DNA of 64,000 nucleotides from Beijerinckiaceae bacterium (GTDB lineage Bacteria; Pseudomonadota; Alphaproteobacteria; Rhizobiales; Beijerinckiaceae), in contig JALJOM010000008.1 in the NCBI GenBank assembly GCA_024304885.1, positions 1-64,000 of the forward strand, read 5' to 3'. Positions 15,772 to 24,702 of this stretch are shown here, piece by piece (the stretch's first letter is position 1; every line of letters begins with the position of its first letter). Under the pieces are notes generated by a model, which was not told where the DNA came from, did not search any database, and saw nothing but the letters and a program-made list of their open reading frames with translations. A program made the position numbers and the translations under genes.

Positions 15772-17679
15772 ATGCGCGACGCCGAAGCAGCCGGGCAGCG
15801 AATGGACGAGGCGCATGACGCGCTCGGGCGCGTATTCGGCTTCGCCTCCTTCCGACCGGGGCAGGAGGAAGTCATCGCCGCGGTGCTCGCGGGCGAGAAC
15901 GTCCTCGCGATCATGCCGACGGGCTCGGGCAAGTCGCTGCTCTACCAATTGCCGGCGGTCGTTCGCTCAGGGCTAACCATCGTGGTCTCGCCGCTCATCG
16001 CCTTGATGCGCGACCAGGTGCAGCACTTGCGCGAGCACAAGATCGCCGCCGCGGCGCTCTCGTCGGCGAATACCGCCGAGGAGAACCGAGCGATCGAGGC
16101 GGGCGTGGCCGAGGGCCGCATCCGGCTCCTCTATGTCGCCCCCGAGCGCTTCGTCCGCCCCGAGACGATCGCGCTTTTACGCGCCGCAAATCCCTGGCTC
16201 CTCGCGATCGACGAGGCCCATTGCGTCTCGGACTGGGGCCATGATTTCCGCCCCGAATATCTCGATATCCTCCCGACCGCGCGCGCCATCGGCGAGCTTC
16301 AGATCATCGCGGTGACCGCGACCGCGGGCCCCACGACCCGCGCCGAGATCATGGAGCGCGTCTTCGAGCGCCCGCCGCGCGTGTTTCTGCGCTCCTTCGA
16401 CCGCCCGAACATTCGCCTCGCCTTCGCGCGGAAAACCAACCCGGTCCGCCAGATCGAGGCGATGATCACCCGCCACAAGGGCGCGAGCGGGATCGTCTAT
16501 TGCGCCTCGCGCAAGGGCACGGAGCGGCTGGCCGCCGCCCTCGCCGTGACAGGGGTTCCCGCGATCGCCTATCATGCCGACCTCGACGCCGACACGCGGT
16601 CACGCGCCCAGGACGAGTTCATCGCGAACGACGGGGTCGTCGCCGTCGCCACGATCGCCTTCGGCATGGGCATCGACAAGCCGAATGTCCGCTTCGTGTG
16701 CCACGCCGATCTGCCGCAGAGCGTCGAAGCCTATTACCACGAGACGGGCCGCGCCGGGCGCGACGGCCTGCCCTCGGACACGCTCGCGCTCTATGGAGAG
16801 ACCGACGTGTTCCTGCGGGAGCGGAAGCTCTCGGAAGAGGGGTTGTCGCCCTTCGGCGAGCGGGAACGCCGCAAGCTCGAAGGCATGCTCGCGCTCTGCG
16901 CGGCGCCGCGGTGCCGCCGCGAGACCCTGCTCGCGGCCTTCGGCGAGGCGACCACCGGCCCCTGCGGCCATTGCGACCTCTGCGAGCGCCGCCTGCCCGT
17001 CTTGAACGAGGCCGTCGTCACCGCCCGCGCCCTCGCCGCAAGGCTCGGGCGCGTCACGAGCCGCGCGGCCGTCGGCCGTCTCGCCGCGCAGGCGGCCGAG
17101 CTCGCCTCCACGGCGATCGCCCGGCATGCACCCTCGTTCCTCACGGGTCCTCTCGCGGCGCGTCCGTTCAGCCCCGCCGACTGGCGAAGCATCCTCTATC
17201 AGCTCCGGCGCGCGCATTTCGTCGAGACCGATCCCGACGACGAGGAGCGCCTCGTCCTCACCGAGGCCGGGCTCGCCGTTCTCGCGGGAACCACCGAGGA
17301 CGCGGCCATCATCTTGTCGTCGGGCCGGTCCATCGAGATCCGCCGCGCCTTGGCCGAGATCGAGGCGGCGCAGGCGCGAAACCCTGCCGTTGCAGTGCGC
17401 GCGCCCGAGCCGGAGGCCTTGCGAGCCGAGCCGCGCGCGCGGCTCAGCGTCACCGAGCTGAGGCTCCTCGCGGCGCTGAAGGCTTGCCGGCTCGAGCTCG
17501 CCAAGGCACGCAAGGTCGCGGCCTTTGCGATCCTGCACGACGAGGTCCTGATCGAGATGGCGCGGAAGCGGCCGCGGACGGAGGACGAATTGGCACGCAT
17601 CAGAGGGTTGGACAGGAAGGCGCTGGAGCTTCACGGCGCGGCCTTTCTCGCGGTATTGGCACGCCATGACGTGGAGTGA
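15772..17679 (+). CDS. recQ: ATP-dependent DNA helicase RecQ
   Basis: A 635-residue 3'-5' superfamily 2 helicase for recombination and fork repair. Motif I MPTGSGKS is at 48-55, motif II is IDEAHCVSDWGHDFRPEY, and the HETGRAGRDG motif VI closes the core. A RecQ zinc-binding segment follows (CAAPRCRRETLLAAFGE then CGHCDLC, four cysteines), then a winged-helix region and a C-terminal HRDC domain (LRLLAALKACRLELAKARK...). Length is normal. A second possible start at residue 11 exists. The gene follows the ABC ATPase by 13 bp and overlaps ggt by 14 bp, so the three are probably cotranscribed. Confidence 0.93.
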   Translation: MRDAEAAGQRMDEAHDALGRVFGFASFRPGQEEVIAAVLAGENVLAIMPTGSGKSLLYQLPAVVRSGLTIVVSPLIALMRDQVQHLREHKIAAAALSSANTAEENRAIEAGVAEGRIRLLYVAPERFVRPETIALLRAANPWLLAIDEAHCVSDWGHDFRPEYLDILPTARAIGELQIIAVTATAGPTTRAEIMERVFERPPRVFLRSFDRPNIRLAFARKTNPVRQIEAMITRHKGASGIVYCASRKGTERLAAALAVTGVPAIAYHADLDADTRSRAQDEFIANDGVVAVATIAFGMGIDKPNVRFVCHADLPQSVEAYYHETGRAGRDGLPSDTLALYGETDVFLRERKLSEEGLSPFGERERRKLEGMLALCAAPRCRRETLLAAFGEATTGPCGHCDLCERRLPVLNEAVVTARALAARLGRVTSRAAVGRLAAQAAELASTAIARHAPSFLTGPLAARPFSPADWRSILYQLRRAHFVETDPDDEERLVLTEAGLAVLAGTTEDAAIILSSGRSIEIRRALAEIEAAQARNPAVAVRAPEPEALRAEPRARLSVTELRLLAALKACRLELAKARKVAAFAILHDEVLIEMARKRPRTEDELARIRGLDRKALELHGAAFLAVLARHDVE

Positions 17680-19441
17680 TCCTGGACCCGTGCCGGCCAC
17701 GCGGCGCGGCGCCGTCGCCTTCCTCGCGCTCGCGATCCTGCTCGCCGCCCTCCTCGGCTTCGGAGCGCCCCGCGCGGACCCTCTGCAGGTGCCGATCCCG
17801 CTCGAGGGCACGCGGATCCTGCCGGTCCTCGCGACCCGTGGCATGGTCGTCACCGAGGAAAAGAGTGCGACGGGGATCGGCGTCGAGATCCTCCGGCAAG
17901 GCGGCAACGCGGTGGATGCAGCGGTCGCCGTGAGCCTCGCCCTCGCCGTGACCCTGCCGAAGGCCGGCAATCTCGGCGGCGGCGGCTTCATGCTGATCCA
18001 TCTCGCCGCGCCCGAGAAAACCATTGCGATCGACTATCGCGAGACGGCACCCGCGGCGACGACCGCGGATGTCTTTCTCGATGCCGAGGGACGCGCCGTC
18101 GCGGAGAAATCGCGCGACACGGGCCTTTCGGTCGGCGTGCCGGGCACGGTCGCGGGACTCGCGCTGGCGCTGCGGACCTATGGGAGCGGGAAATTCGGCC
18201 TCTCCGATCTCGCCGCGCCGGCGATCGCGCTCGCGCGGGCGGGCATTCTCGTCGAGGACGATCTCGCCGATTCCCTGCCCAAGGCTGCGACCCGGCTCGG
18301 GCATTGGCCTTCGAGCGCGAAGATCTTCCTGAACCCGGACGGCACCGCGCCGGCACGCGGCACGCGGCTCGTCCAGGACGATCTCGCCGCGGTCCTCGAA
18401 AGGATCGGCTCCGAGGGTGAGCGCGGCTTCTACGAAGGCCCCGTCGCGGAGAAGATCGTCGCGGCCGTGCGTGCTGCGGGCGGTCGCATGACGCTGGACG
18501 ACATGAAATCCTATGCGGCGATCGAGCGGGTACCCGTCCGCGGGACCTATCGCGGCCACGAGATCGTCTCCATGCCGCCGCCCTCCTCGGGCGGTGTGCA
18601 CGTGATCGAGCTCCTGAATATCCTCGAGGGCTTTCCGCCAGCAAAGGCCGGCTACGCGGCGGCCGACCTGCATCTCCTCGCCGAGGCGATGAAGCTCGTC
18701 TATGCCGACCGCGCCGCATATCTCGGCGATCCCGACCGTGTCGCGGTCCCGGTGCGCGGGCTCGGCTCGAAAGCCTACGCGGCAAAATTGCGCAAAAGAA
18801 TTTCTCCCACATCGGTGTTGCCGCCGGCAGAGAGCCGCCGGCTCGACCCCACACCCTACGAGAGCGCCGAGACCACCCATTTCTCGATCGTCGATGGCGC
18901 GGGCAATGCCGTCTCCTGCACCACGACCTTGAATTTTTCCTACGGAGTCGGGCTCGTCGCGGAAGGCACCGGGATCCTGCTCAACAACGAGCTCGACGAT
19001 TTCGCGGCGGCGCCCGGGACGCCCAATGCCCATGGGCTCACAGGTGGGGCCGCCAACGCGCCGGGGCCGCGCCACCGGCCTTTGTCGTCGATGACCCCGA
19101 CCATGATCTTTCGCGATCATGCGCTCGTCCTCGTCACCGGCTCGCCCGGTGGCGCTCGCATCATCACGACGGTTGCGCAGATCATCCTCGATGTCATCGA
19201 CCGCGGCATGAATATCGCGGAGGCGACCGAGGCTCCCCGCATCCACCACCAAGGGCGGCCAGAGGTCCTCGAGGTCGAGCGTGGGCTCTCGACCGATACG
19301 ATCGCCCTGCTGCGCGCATTGGGCCACGAGGTGCGGGTCCGTGGCGCCTGGGGCTCGGCGCAGAGCATCACCCGGATGCCGGGCCTTCTGCTCGGCGCCG
19401 CCGACCCGCGCCATCGCGGCACGCTGGCGGCGGGGCATTAG
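17666..19441 (+). CDS. ggt: Gamma-glutamyltransferase
   Basis: A 591-residue periplasmic Ntn-hydrolase that cleaves gamma-glutamyl bonds of glutathione and transfers the glutamyl group. A hydrophobic N-terminal segment (about residues 17-36) acts as signal or anchor. The precursor self-cleaves before the catalytic threonine, T403 in ETTHFSIVD, giving large and small subunits. Other family marks are GGNAVDAAVA, GNLGGGGFM, and the small-subunit GGARIITT region. The start overlaps the end of recQ by 14 bp. Length and motifs indicate an intact enzyme. Confidence 0.94.
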   Translation: MTWSDPGPVPATRRGAVAFLALAILLAALLGFGAPRADPLQVPIPLEGTRILPVLATRGMVVTEEKSATGIGVEILRQGGNAVDAAVAVSLALAVTLPKAGNLGGGGFMLIHLAAPEKTIAIDYRETAPAATTADVFLDAEGRAVAEKSRDTGLSVGVPGTVAGLALALRTYGSGKFGLSDLAAPAIALARAGILVEDDLADSLPKAATRLGHWPSSAKIFLNPDGTAPARGTRLVQDDLAAVLERIGSEGERGFYEGPVAEKIVAAVRAAGGRMTLDDMKSYAAIERVPVRGTYRGHEIVSMPPPSSGGVHVIELLNILEGFPPAKAGYAAADLHLLAEAMKLVYADRAAYLGDPDRVAVPVRGLGSKAYAAKLRKRISPTSVLPPAESRRLDPTPYESAETTHFSIVDGAGNAVSCTTTLNFSYGVGLVAEGTGILLNNELDDFAAAPGTPNAHGLTGGAANAPGPRHRPLSSMTPTMIFRDHALVLVTGSPGGARIITTVAQIILDVIDRGMNIAEATEAPRIHHQGRPEVLEVERGLSTDTIALLRALGHEVRVRGAWGSAQSITRMPGLLLGAADPRHRGTLAAGH

Positions 19442-19560
19442 AACGCGTTCCGGTCTTCGTCTCATGGACGGCGCCGGAGGGAATCGATCCCGACCCGGAA
19501 GCTGTGCCCTATCGCATTCGCGCCGATCCGGTATCATTCGAAAAAATTCGGGGGGATCAC

Positions 19561-20517
19561 ATGACCACGGGTTCCGGACGCCGCTTGCTGCTTGCTTGCG
19601 TGATCGCGACGGCTGCCTCGATGCCCGCCGCGAGCCGCGCGCAGAGCTACAATCCCGTGACGCAACAAGCGCAGACGAGGCTCGCGGCGCTCGGCTACGA
19701 CCCGGGGCCGCTCGACGGAGACCTCAGCCGCGCGACTCGCGCTGCGATTCGTGCCTACCAGAAGCGCTCCGGCCTGCCGGAGACGGAAAACCTCGATCCC
19801 GCGACCTTGCGAAAGCTCGGGGTCGGAACCTCCGTCGCCTTGGCAGGCTCCGTCAGGAACTGGGGGAAGCTTCCGACGCCTGCGCGGCTCGATCGGCTGC
19901 TCCGCCAGCCGATCAACGACCCACGGTTCCCCTACAGGGACTACCGGCCGAACGCGCCGGGCGCCGATCTCGATATCCCCGGCGCCGCGATCCTCGCTGC
20001 CATGAACGCGAGCGCCGATCGATTCGGGAGCCGGGCACCGGGACGGCGCGGGCATACGGATCTCGGCTACGAGGAGGTGAAGGCCTGCCTCTTGTCGCCG
20101 TTCAGCACGACCTATTGGTCCGACCTCATGTACCACTACTACTGCCAGCTCTCGCTGCCGACGCGGTCGTGCTACTCGCGCGCGCTGACGGGGCTGTCGA
20201 CGCCGCTCGGGTGGACCTATCCGCGCGTGGAGGCCTATCGCGGTTGCGCGAGCGGGTCCCTACCGCGTGCCGAGGAATTCGCATGGGTGGCGAGGAGCCA
20301 GCCGATCGTCATGCAATACGTGACCTTTGCGCAAACCAATGGATTCGACCACGAGCAGGAGCAGGCCGTCATCAATGCGTTCTACGGGATAAGAAACCCC
20401 GCGGACCGAGCCGAGTGCCTGGCGAAAAGGCCGTTGCGCATCGAGGATCCGATCGACGGGACCCATTGCCTCGTGAACAAGACGATGCGCACGCGCCTCG
20501 TCGGGCAAGGCAGCTGA
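19561..20517 (+). CDS. Exported peptidoglycan-binding-domain protein
   Basis: A 318-residue exported protein. Residues 1-29 form a signal peptide ending SRAQS. A PG_binding_1 domain follows at about 35-85 (TRLAALGYDPGPLDGDLS...AIRAYQKRSGLP), a fold that anchors enzymes to peptidoglycan. The remaining 230 residues have several cysteines and no catalytic motif I recognise. A GGGGGG stretch stands 6 bp before the ATG at 19561. It is transcribed convergently with the murA operon. Its enzymatic role, if any, is unknown. Confidence 0.78.
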   Translation: MTTGSGRRLLLACVIATAASMPAASRAQSYNPVTQQAQTRLAALGYDPGPLDGDLSRATRAAIRAYQKRSGLPETENLDPATLRKLGVGTSVALAGSVRNWGKLPTPARLDRLLRQPINDPRFPYRDYRPNAPGADLDIPGAAILAAMNASADRFGSRAPGRRGHTDLGYEEVKACLLSPFSTTYWSDLMYHYYCQLSLPTRSCYSRALTGLSTPLGWTYPRVEAYRGCASGSLPRAEEFAWVARSQPIVMQYVTFAQTNGFDHEQEQAVINAFYGIRNPADRAECLAKRPLRIEDPIDGTHCLVNKTMRTRLVGQGS

Positions 20518-20530
20518 GAGAGCTTTTCGA

Positions 20531-20980
20531 CTAGTCGTCCAGCCTGTGCTCGGGCACGGCGCGCGCGCGCCAGCGCAGGCCGAGGTCGCAGAGCTCGACC
20601 TCGAGGCATTCGACCTCGAGCCGCAAGCTGCGTCCGGCCGAGAAGACGAGCTCCACGATGCCGCCGGGCGCATTGGTCTCCTTGAAGCCGATGCTGAGAA
20701 GGTTGAGGACGGCCGAGGTATCGCGCGGGGAGAAGCCGCAGCTCGAGACCCTGAAGACTCGCTCGAAATGCAGGCCCGTGCGGCAGCGTTCCCAGGCCCT
20801 GCAGGCGCTCCCGCCCTCGGAGGCCGCGAGCCAGTCGAAGCGCGAGACGATCAAGGCGAATTGCTTGGTGCGCGGCAAATAGGCCATGTCGGCGACGCGC
20901 GCGAGCGCGTCCTGGAGATTGGCCGAGACGACCTCGAGATCCTCCGAATCGAACGCGACCAAATGCAGGAGATCGGGCAT
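20531..20980 (-). CDS. DUF2948 family protein
   Basis: A 149-residue protein of the alphaproteobacterial DUF2948 family, recognisable from the MPDLLHLVAFDSEDLEVVSA start, the DMAYLPRTKQFALIVSRFDW segment, and LRLEVECLEVELCDLG near the end. Function is unknown. Its place directly behind murA on the same strand is the usual context. I chose the ATG at 20980 because GAGG stands upstream and family members begin here. An ATG at 21112 overlaps the murA stop as TGATG and would add 44 low-complexity residues, so coupling from there is possible. Confidence 0.85.
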   Translation of the reverse strand: MPDLLHLVAFDSEDLEVVSANLQDALARVADMAYLPRTKQFALIVSRFDWLAASEGGSACRAWERCRTGLHFERVFRVSSCGFSPRDTSAVLNLLSIGFKETNAPGGIVELVFSAGRSLRLEVECLEVELCDLGLRWRARAVPEHRLDD

Positions 20981-21111
20981 CGGCGCCTCGCATCCGAACT
21001 CGCCGTCCGCCGAGCCCGCCATCGCGGCTTCGGCCTCCTCGCCATATAATGCGTCGATCGCCGGTTCGCTCGAAATTTCTGCGGCCGTCGGGCGGGTTCG
21101 CCGGGTGCGCA

Positions 21112-22407
21112 TCAGGCGGGCTCGGAGAGCCGCTCGACGATCGCGCCGCATCCCGAGAGCTTCTGCTCGAGGTGCTCGAAGCCGCGGTCGAGGTGATAGA
21201 CGCGATGGACGATGGTCTCTCCCCGCGCCGCGAGCGCCGCGATGACGAGGGAGACGGAGGCACGCAGATCCGTTGCCATCACCGGAGCGCCCTGGAGCTC
21301 CTCGACGCCCTCGACGACGGCGAGATCGCCGTGAAGCTGGATCCGTGCGCCGAGGCGGGCGAGCTCCTGCACATGCATGAACCGGTTCTCGAAGATGGTC
21401 TCCGTGATGCGCGACGTGCCCTTGGCCTTGGTCATCAACGCCATGAGCTGGGCCTGGAGATCGGTCGGGAATCCCGGGAAGGGCGCGGTCGTGACGTCCA
21501 CCGGGTCGATCCCCGAGCCGTTGCGCCGCACCCTGACGCCTTCGTTGGTGACCGAGATCTCCGCACCCGCCTTCTCGATCACGTCGAGGGCGCTCTGGAG
21601 GAGGTCGGCGCGGGCGCCGTCGAGAAGAACGTCGCCGCCGGCCATGGCAGCGGCCAAGGCATAGGTGCCGGCCTCGATCCGATCGGACAGGACGGTATGG
21701 CTCGCGCCCGAGAGGCTCGCGACCCCCTCGATCTCGACGACCGCTTGTCCCGCCCCCTTGATGCGGGCGCCCATCTTGACGAGGCAATCGGCGAGATCGA
21801 CGACCTCCGGCTCGCGCGCGGCATTGACGAGGCGGGTATGGCCCTTGGCGAGCGAGGCGGCCATGAGCGCGGTATGGGTGCCGCCGACCGTGACCTTGGG
21901 AAAGGTGATCTCGGCCCCGACGAGGCCGTTGCGGGCGAAGGCGTGGACATAGCCCGCCTCGATCTCGATCGTCGCGCCGAGCTTCTCGAGGACCATGATC
22001 AGGAGATCGACCGGCCGCGTCCCGATCGCGCAGCCTCCGGGCAGCGAGACCTTGGCCTCGCCCATGCGCGCGAGCAGCGGCGCGATGACCCAGAAGCTCG
22101 CCCGCATCTTCCGCACGAGCTCGTAGGGGGCGGTCGTATCGACGATTCTCCGCGCGGAGAGATGAATCGGCCGGCTCGCCTCGGGAGCAGCCCCCGGCTT
22201 GCGCCCGTCCACGGAATGATCGACGCCGTGATGGCCGAGAATGCGCAGGAGCATGCCGACATCGGCGAGGTTCGGGACATTCTCGAGGGTCAAGGTCTCG
22301 CTCGTCAGGAGCGAGGCGATCATCAAAGGCAGCGCGGCATTCTTGGCGCCGGAAATGCGAATCGTGCCCTCGAGCGGCGGGCCTCCTACGATGCGGATGC
22401 GATCCAT
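21112..22407 (-). CDS. murA: UDP-N-acetylglucosamine 1-carboxyvinyltransferase
   Basis: A 431-residue cytoplasmic enzyme that transfers enolpyruvate from PEP to UDP-GlcNAc, the first committed step of peptidoglycan synthesis and the fosfomycin target. The loop with the catalytic cysteine is [11 protein letters not shown], with Cys near residue 126, so the enzyme has the fosfomycin-sensitive residue. [10 protein letters not shown] near the N-terminus carries the conserved K-N pair. Length matches the family. The ATG at 22407 starts the conserved MDRIRI sequence. It lies between a small basic protein gene and the DUF2948 gene on the same strand. Confidence 0.96.
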   Translation of the reverse strand: MDRIRIVGGPPLEGTIRISGAKNAALPLMIASLLTSETLTLENVPNLADVGMLLRILGHHGVDHSVDGRKPGAAPEASRPIHLSARRIVDTTAPYELVRKMRASFWVIAPLLARMGEAKVSLPGGCAIGTRPVDLLIMVLEKLGATIEIEAGYVHAFARNGLVGAEITFPKVTVGGTHTALMAASLAKGHTRLVNAAREPEVVDLADCLVKMGARIKGAGQAVVEIEGVASLSGASHTVLSDRIEAGTYALAAAMAGGDVLLDGARADLLQSALDVIEKAGAEISVTNEGVRVRRNGSGIDPVDVTTAPFPGFPTDLQAQLMALMTKAKGTSRITETIFENRFMHVQELARLGARIQLHGDLAVVEGVEELQGAPVMATDLRASVSLVIAALAARGETIVHRVYHLDRGFEHLEQKLSGCGAIVERLSEPA

Positions 22408-22465
22408 CTGTCCCCCGTTCTCACGCGCCGCTCGGCGGGGCCGAGGCACGGGCGCGTCGCTTCTC

Positions 22466-22627
22466 TCATCGGTCCTCGGCGCTCGCCTCGTGGTCGCGGC
22501 GCGCGCTCTTCTGCTTTTTGCGCCGCTCGAGGTTGGCCCGCAAGGCCTCGGCGAGGCGACGCCGTTCCGTGTCCTTGGCCGTAGAACTCGCCGTCGGACG
22601 GGATTCGTCGCGACTTGTGCCGGCCAT
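22466..22627 (-). CDS. Small basic conserved hypothetical protein upstream of murA
   Basis: A 53-residue, highly charged protein whose core, [19 protein letters not shown], is a basic helix. Similar small proteins with an RRxxLxxNLxRRKxQ-type core are common in alphaproteobacteria, often near murA, but have no known function. It ends 58 bp before the murA start on the same strand. The ATG at 22627 is the only one that gives this compact product. Confidence 0.65.
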   Translation of the reverse strand: MAGTSRDESRPTASSTAKDTERRRLAEALRANLERRKKQKSARRDHEASAEDR

Positions 22628-22827
22628 GAGATCCCTCTCGATTCGTTTCGAGTCGCGCATTTTCACTAAAGATCTTGTAGAAGTCCTGCTCGAGGCGCAC
22701 AAGCCGGCGGCCTTGCGCGAGGCAGTGCCCTATGGCAGAACCGCGCGGTTCCACGTTCGGTTGCTCGCGGCGACTCGGGTCTGTCGAGCCGCTTTCCGAC
22801 CGAAGCGCATCGGGCATCCATGCAAGG

Positions 22828-22902
<75 letters not shown>

Positions 22903-23153
22903 TGTAAGTTGTTATTACAAATAATATGCGAGATTGCGCGATTTACTTTCCGGAAGAACGAAGCATTACAGCGCAAGACCCTGCAGGTTCGATGTCTGCG
23001 GAACCGGTGGGACCGATTGTACGCCTCTTGCCACCTCGGCGCCCATTTTCCACTCTCGTCGAGAGCTCGATTCGGTGATCGTGGGTCAAGTGCCGGTCGG
23101 GCGGTTGCCGCCGCTCGGCCGGTGCAGCTATGTTCCTTTCGCACCTTGCCCTT

Positions 23154-23870
23154 TCAGGGCGTTGGGGCTTTTCCCTGTGCGCGCAAGGTCACCTCGCGCA
23201 CGAACCTTTCGAGCTCAGTCAAGCGCTCGCGCAATGCGCCCATGGTATCCTGCGGCGTCGCGAAAGTTGCGATCCTCGTCCTCACCTCGTCGATCTGCTG
23301 CTGCAAGCGATCCATCCGACCTGCGTCCGTCTGGTTCTTCATGCTACGCCATATGTCGAGCGCTTTGTCGAGCGCCGCGAGCTTGTCGGTGAGGTTGGCT
23401 TTCGTCACGGATTCCGCAAGCAGCCTCTCGATCCGCTCTGCGTTGCGCTTCGACCTCTCTTCGGTGAAGCTGCGCAGCTCGTTGGCGATCCGGCGCTCCG
23501 CCTCGAGCCTGGTCGAAAGGTCATCGCGGCTTACCGTCGACTCACGCAGCTTGATGATCTCCCGCTCGTTCGATTCTGACTGCGTTGCGAGCTGCTCGCG
23601 CATGTCGCGCAGCCGAGTCCCGAGTGACTCGAGGCTGCTTTCGATCGGCTTGTTGAGCAACATGACGAACAGACCGACGAACGTGATCGTGACGCCGAGC
23701 GCGGACCAAATCACGGTCCAAGGCGTGCGCTGGGCGGAGTCGATCTTTTTTCCGAGCTCGCCGACCACGTTGGCGACCCGATCGACGCCCTGCTCCAGGC
23801 CCAAGACCCTTGTTTGAAGGGACGCGACCGCGACCTCGACATCATCTCCGACTGGCATGAACGTATCCAT
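23154..23870 (-). CDS. Membrane-anchored coiled-coil protein, possibly phage-derived
   Basis: A 238-residue protein with one transmembrane segment near residues 52-71 (VIWSALGVTITFVGLFVMLL) and long heptad-rich helices on both sides, mainly residues 75-230. No enzymatic motif is present. It resembles XhlA-type or tail-fibre-associated coiled-coil proteins only in general form. It follows the holin-like gene by 48 bp on the same strand, near a tRNA, which suggests a joint lysis-type or phage-remnant origin. It reads through without frameshifts. Function is not assigned. Confidence 0.7.
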   Translation of the reverse strand: MDTFMPVGDDVEVAVASLQTRVLGLEQGVDRVANVVGELGKKIDSAQRTPWTVIWSALGVTITFVGLFVMLLNKPIESSLESLGTRLRDMREQLATQSESNEREIIKLRESTVSRDDLSTRLEAERRIANELRSFTEERSKRNAERIERLLAESVTKANLTDKLAALDKALDIWRSMKNQTDAGRMDRLQQQIDEVRTRIATFATPQDTMGALRERLTELERFVREVTLRAQGKAPTP

Positions 23871-23918
23871 TTCCGTTGTTGCGTATGTATGGTGAGGAAG
23901 AGCACGCCGAGTCGGCCC

Positions 23919-24341
23919 TCACCGTTTCCTCGACAGCCAGGCGGCTGTGGCGGAGACGAGCGGCATGGCCGGCGCCACGATGAAGAAGCTCTGCACGATC
24001 GCCCATTCGTAGCTGTCGTAGGGCGCCGGAACCTTCGGGATGCCCCACCCGAATTGAAACGTGGAATCGAGCATCACCGCGGCGAAATGCAGCGCGGCCG
24101 GCAGCCCCGCGACCATGGTGATGATGCGCGCACCGATCCACGAGTTGGCCGAGGCGCGGATGCGCGAGGTCTCGATCTGCGCATCGAGCGCGGCCTTGTA
24201 GGCCTCGAGATCGAACCCCGTCGCGTTGCGGAATCCGTCGAGCTGGACCTCCTGCTTCTTGCCGAGATAGCCGAAGAGCGGCGCGGCGATTCCGGAGATG
24301 ACGCTGTGCAGAAGCGACCCGATGGCGGTAATGACGAACAT
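23919..24341 (-). CDS. Holin-like small membrane protein (3TM type)
   Basis: A 140-residue protein with hydrophobic segments near residues 3-24, 73-95 and 110-135, separated by a charged amphipathic linker (ALDAQIETSRIRASANSW). Size, layout and the GAPY/PYDSYEW-type loop resemble 3TM holins of alphaproteobacterial prophages and gene transfer agents, which permeabilise the inner membrane for an endolysin. No endolysin gene is adjacent. The ATG at 24341 begins the hydrophobic region; a longer frame reaching 24644 adds poorly coded sequence. Holin function is inferred from shape and sequence style. Confidence 0.6.
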   Translation of the reverse strand: MFVITAIGSLLHSVISGIAAPLFGYLGKKQEVQLDGFRNATGFDLEAYKAALDAQIETSRIRASANSWIGARIITMVAGLPAALHFAAVMLDSTFQFGWGIPKVPAPYDSYEWAIVQSFFIVAPAMPLVSATAAWLSRKR

Positions 24342-24702
24342 CGACAGGGCCCTGGTTCGAGCAGGCCACGTCGCTTCGCAAGGATCGCCCACCAGGGGTC
24401 CGACGTGACTCGTGCTGGCGATATGGATCGCCCGCCTCCACCCCGCAATTCCGGCGCAGCGTGCACTGTTGTCGATCGGACCGATGTGGGTCGCGAGCCG
24501 GTAAGGCGCGCGAGCCGTGCGGGCATTGCGCGGCTCGAGGTGCCCTACGCCGTCGGGTAACGGGTCGGTTCGGGCTTTCGCGAGGTGACGGAAGCAATCG
24601 TTCTCTGCGCCTACGTGCCGCAGTTTGCCACCGGACCCGAGCAATTACGTATGTCGCAGCTAGGATCGTACTTTACGACAGCGTTCGAAGGCGAAGAAAA
24701 CG
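24342..24702. other. Gene-free region between divergent holin-like and multicopper oxidase genes
   Basis: No supported gene is seen in this 361-bp stretch. It must hold the promoters of both divergent genes. The last 70 bp before the oxidase are locally AT-richer (GCAATTACGTATGTCGC, GATCGTACTTTACGAC), so the oxidase promoter probably lies there. I did not find a clear copper-regulator palindrome. Confidence 0.4.

Noticed and set aside
20980-21112. Extended N-terminus of the DUF2948 protein
   Set aside because: The extension is low in conserved features and family members begin at MPDLL; it is kept only as an alternative because of the TGATG overlap.
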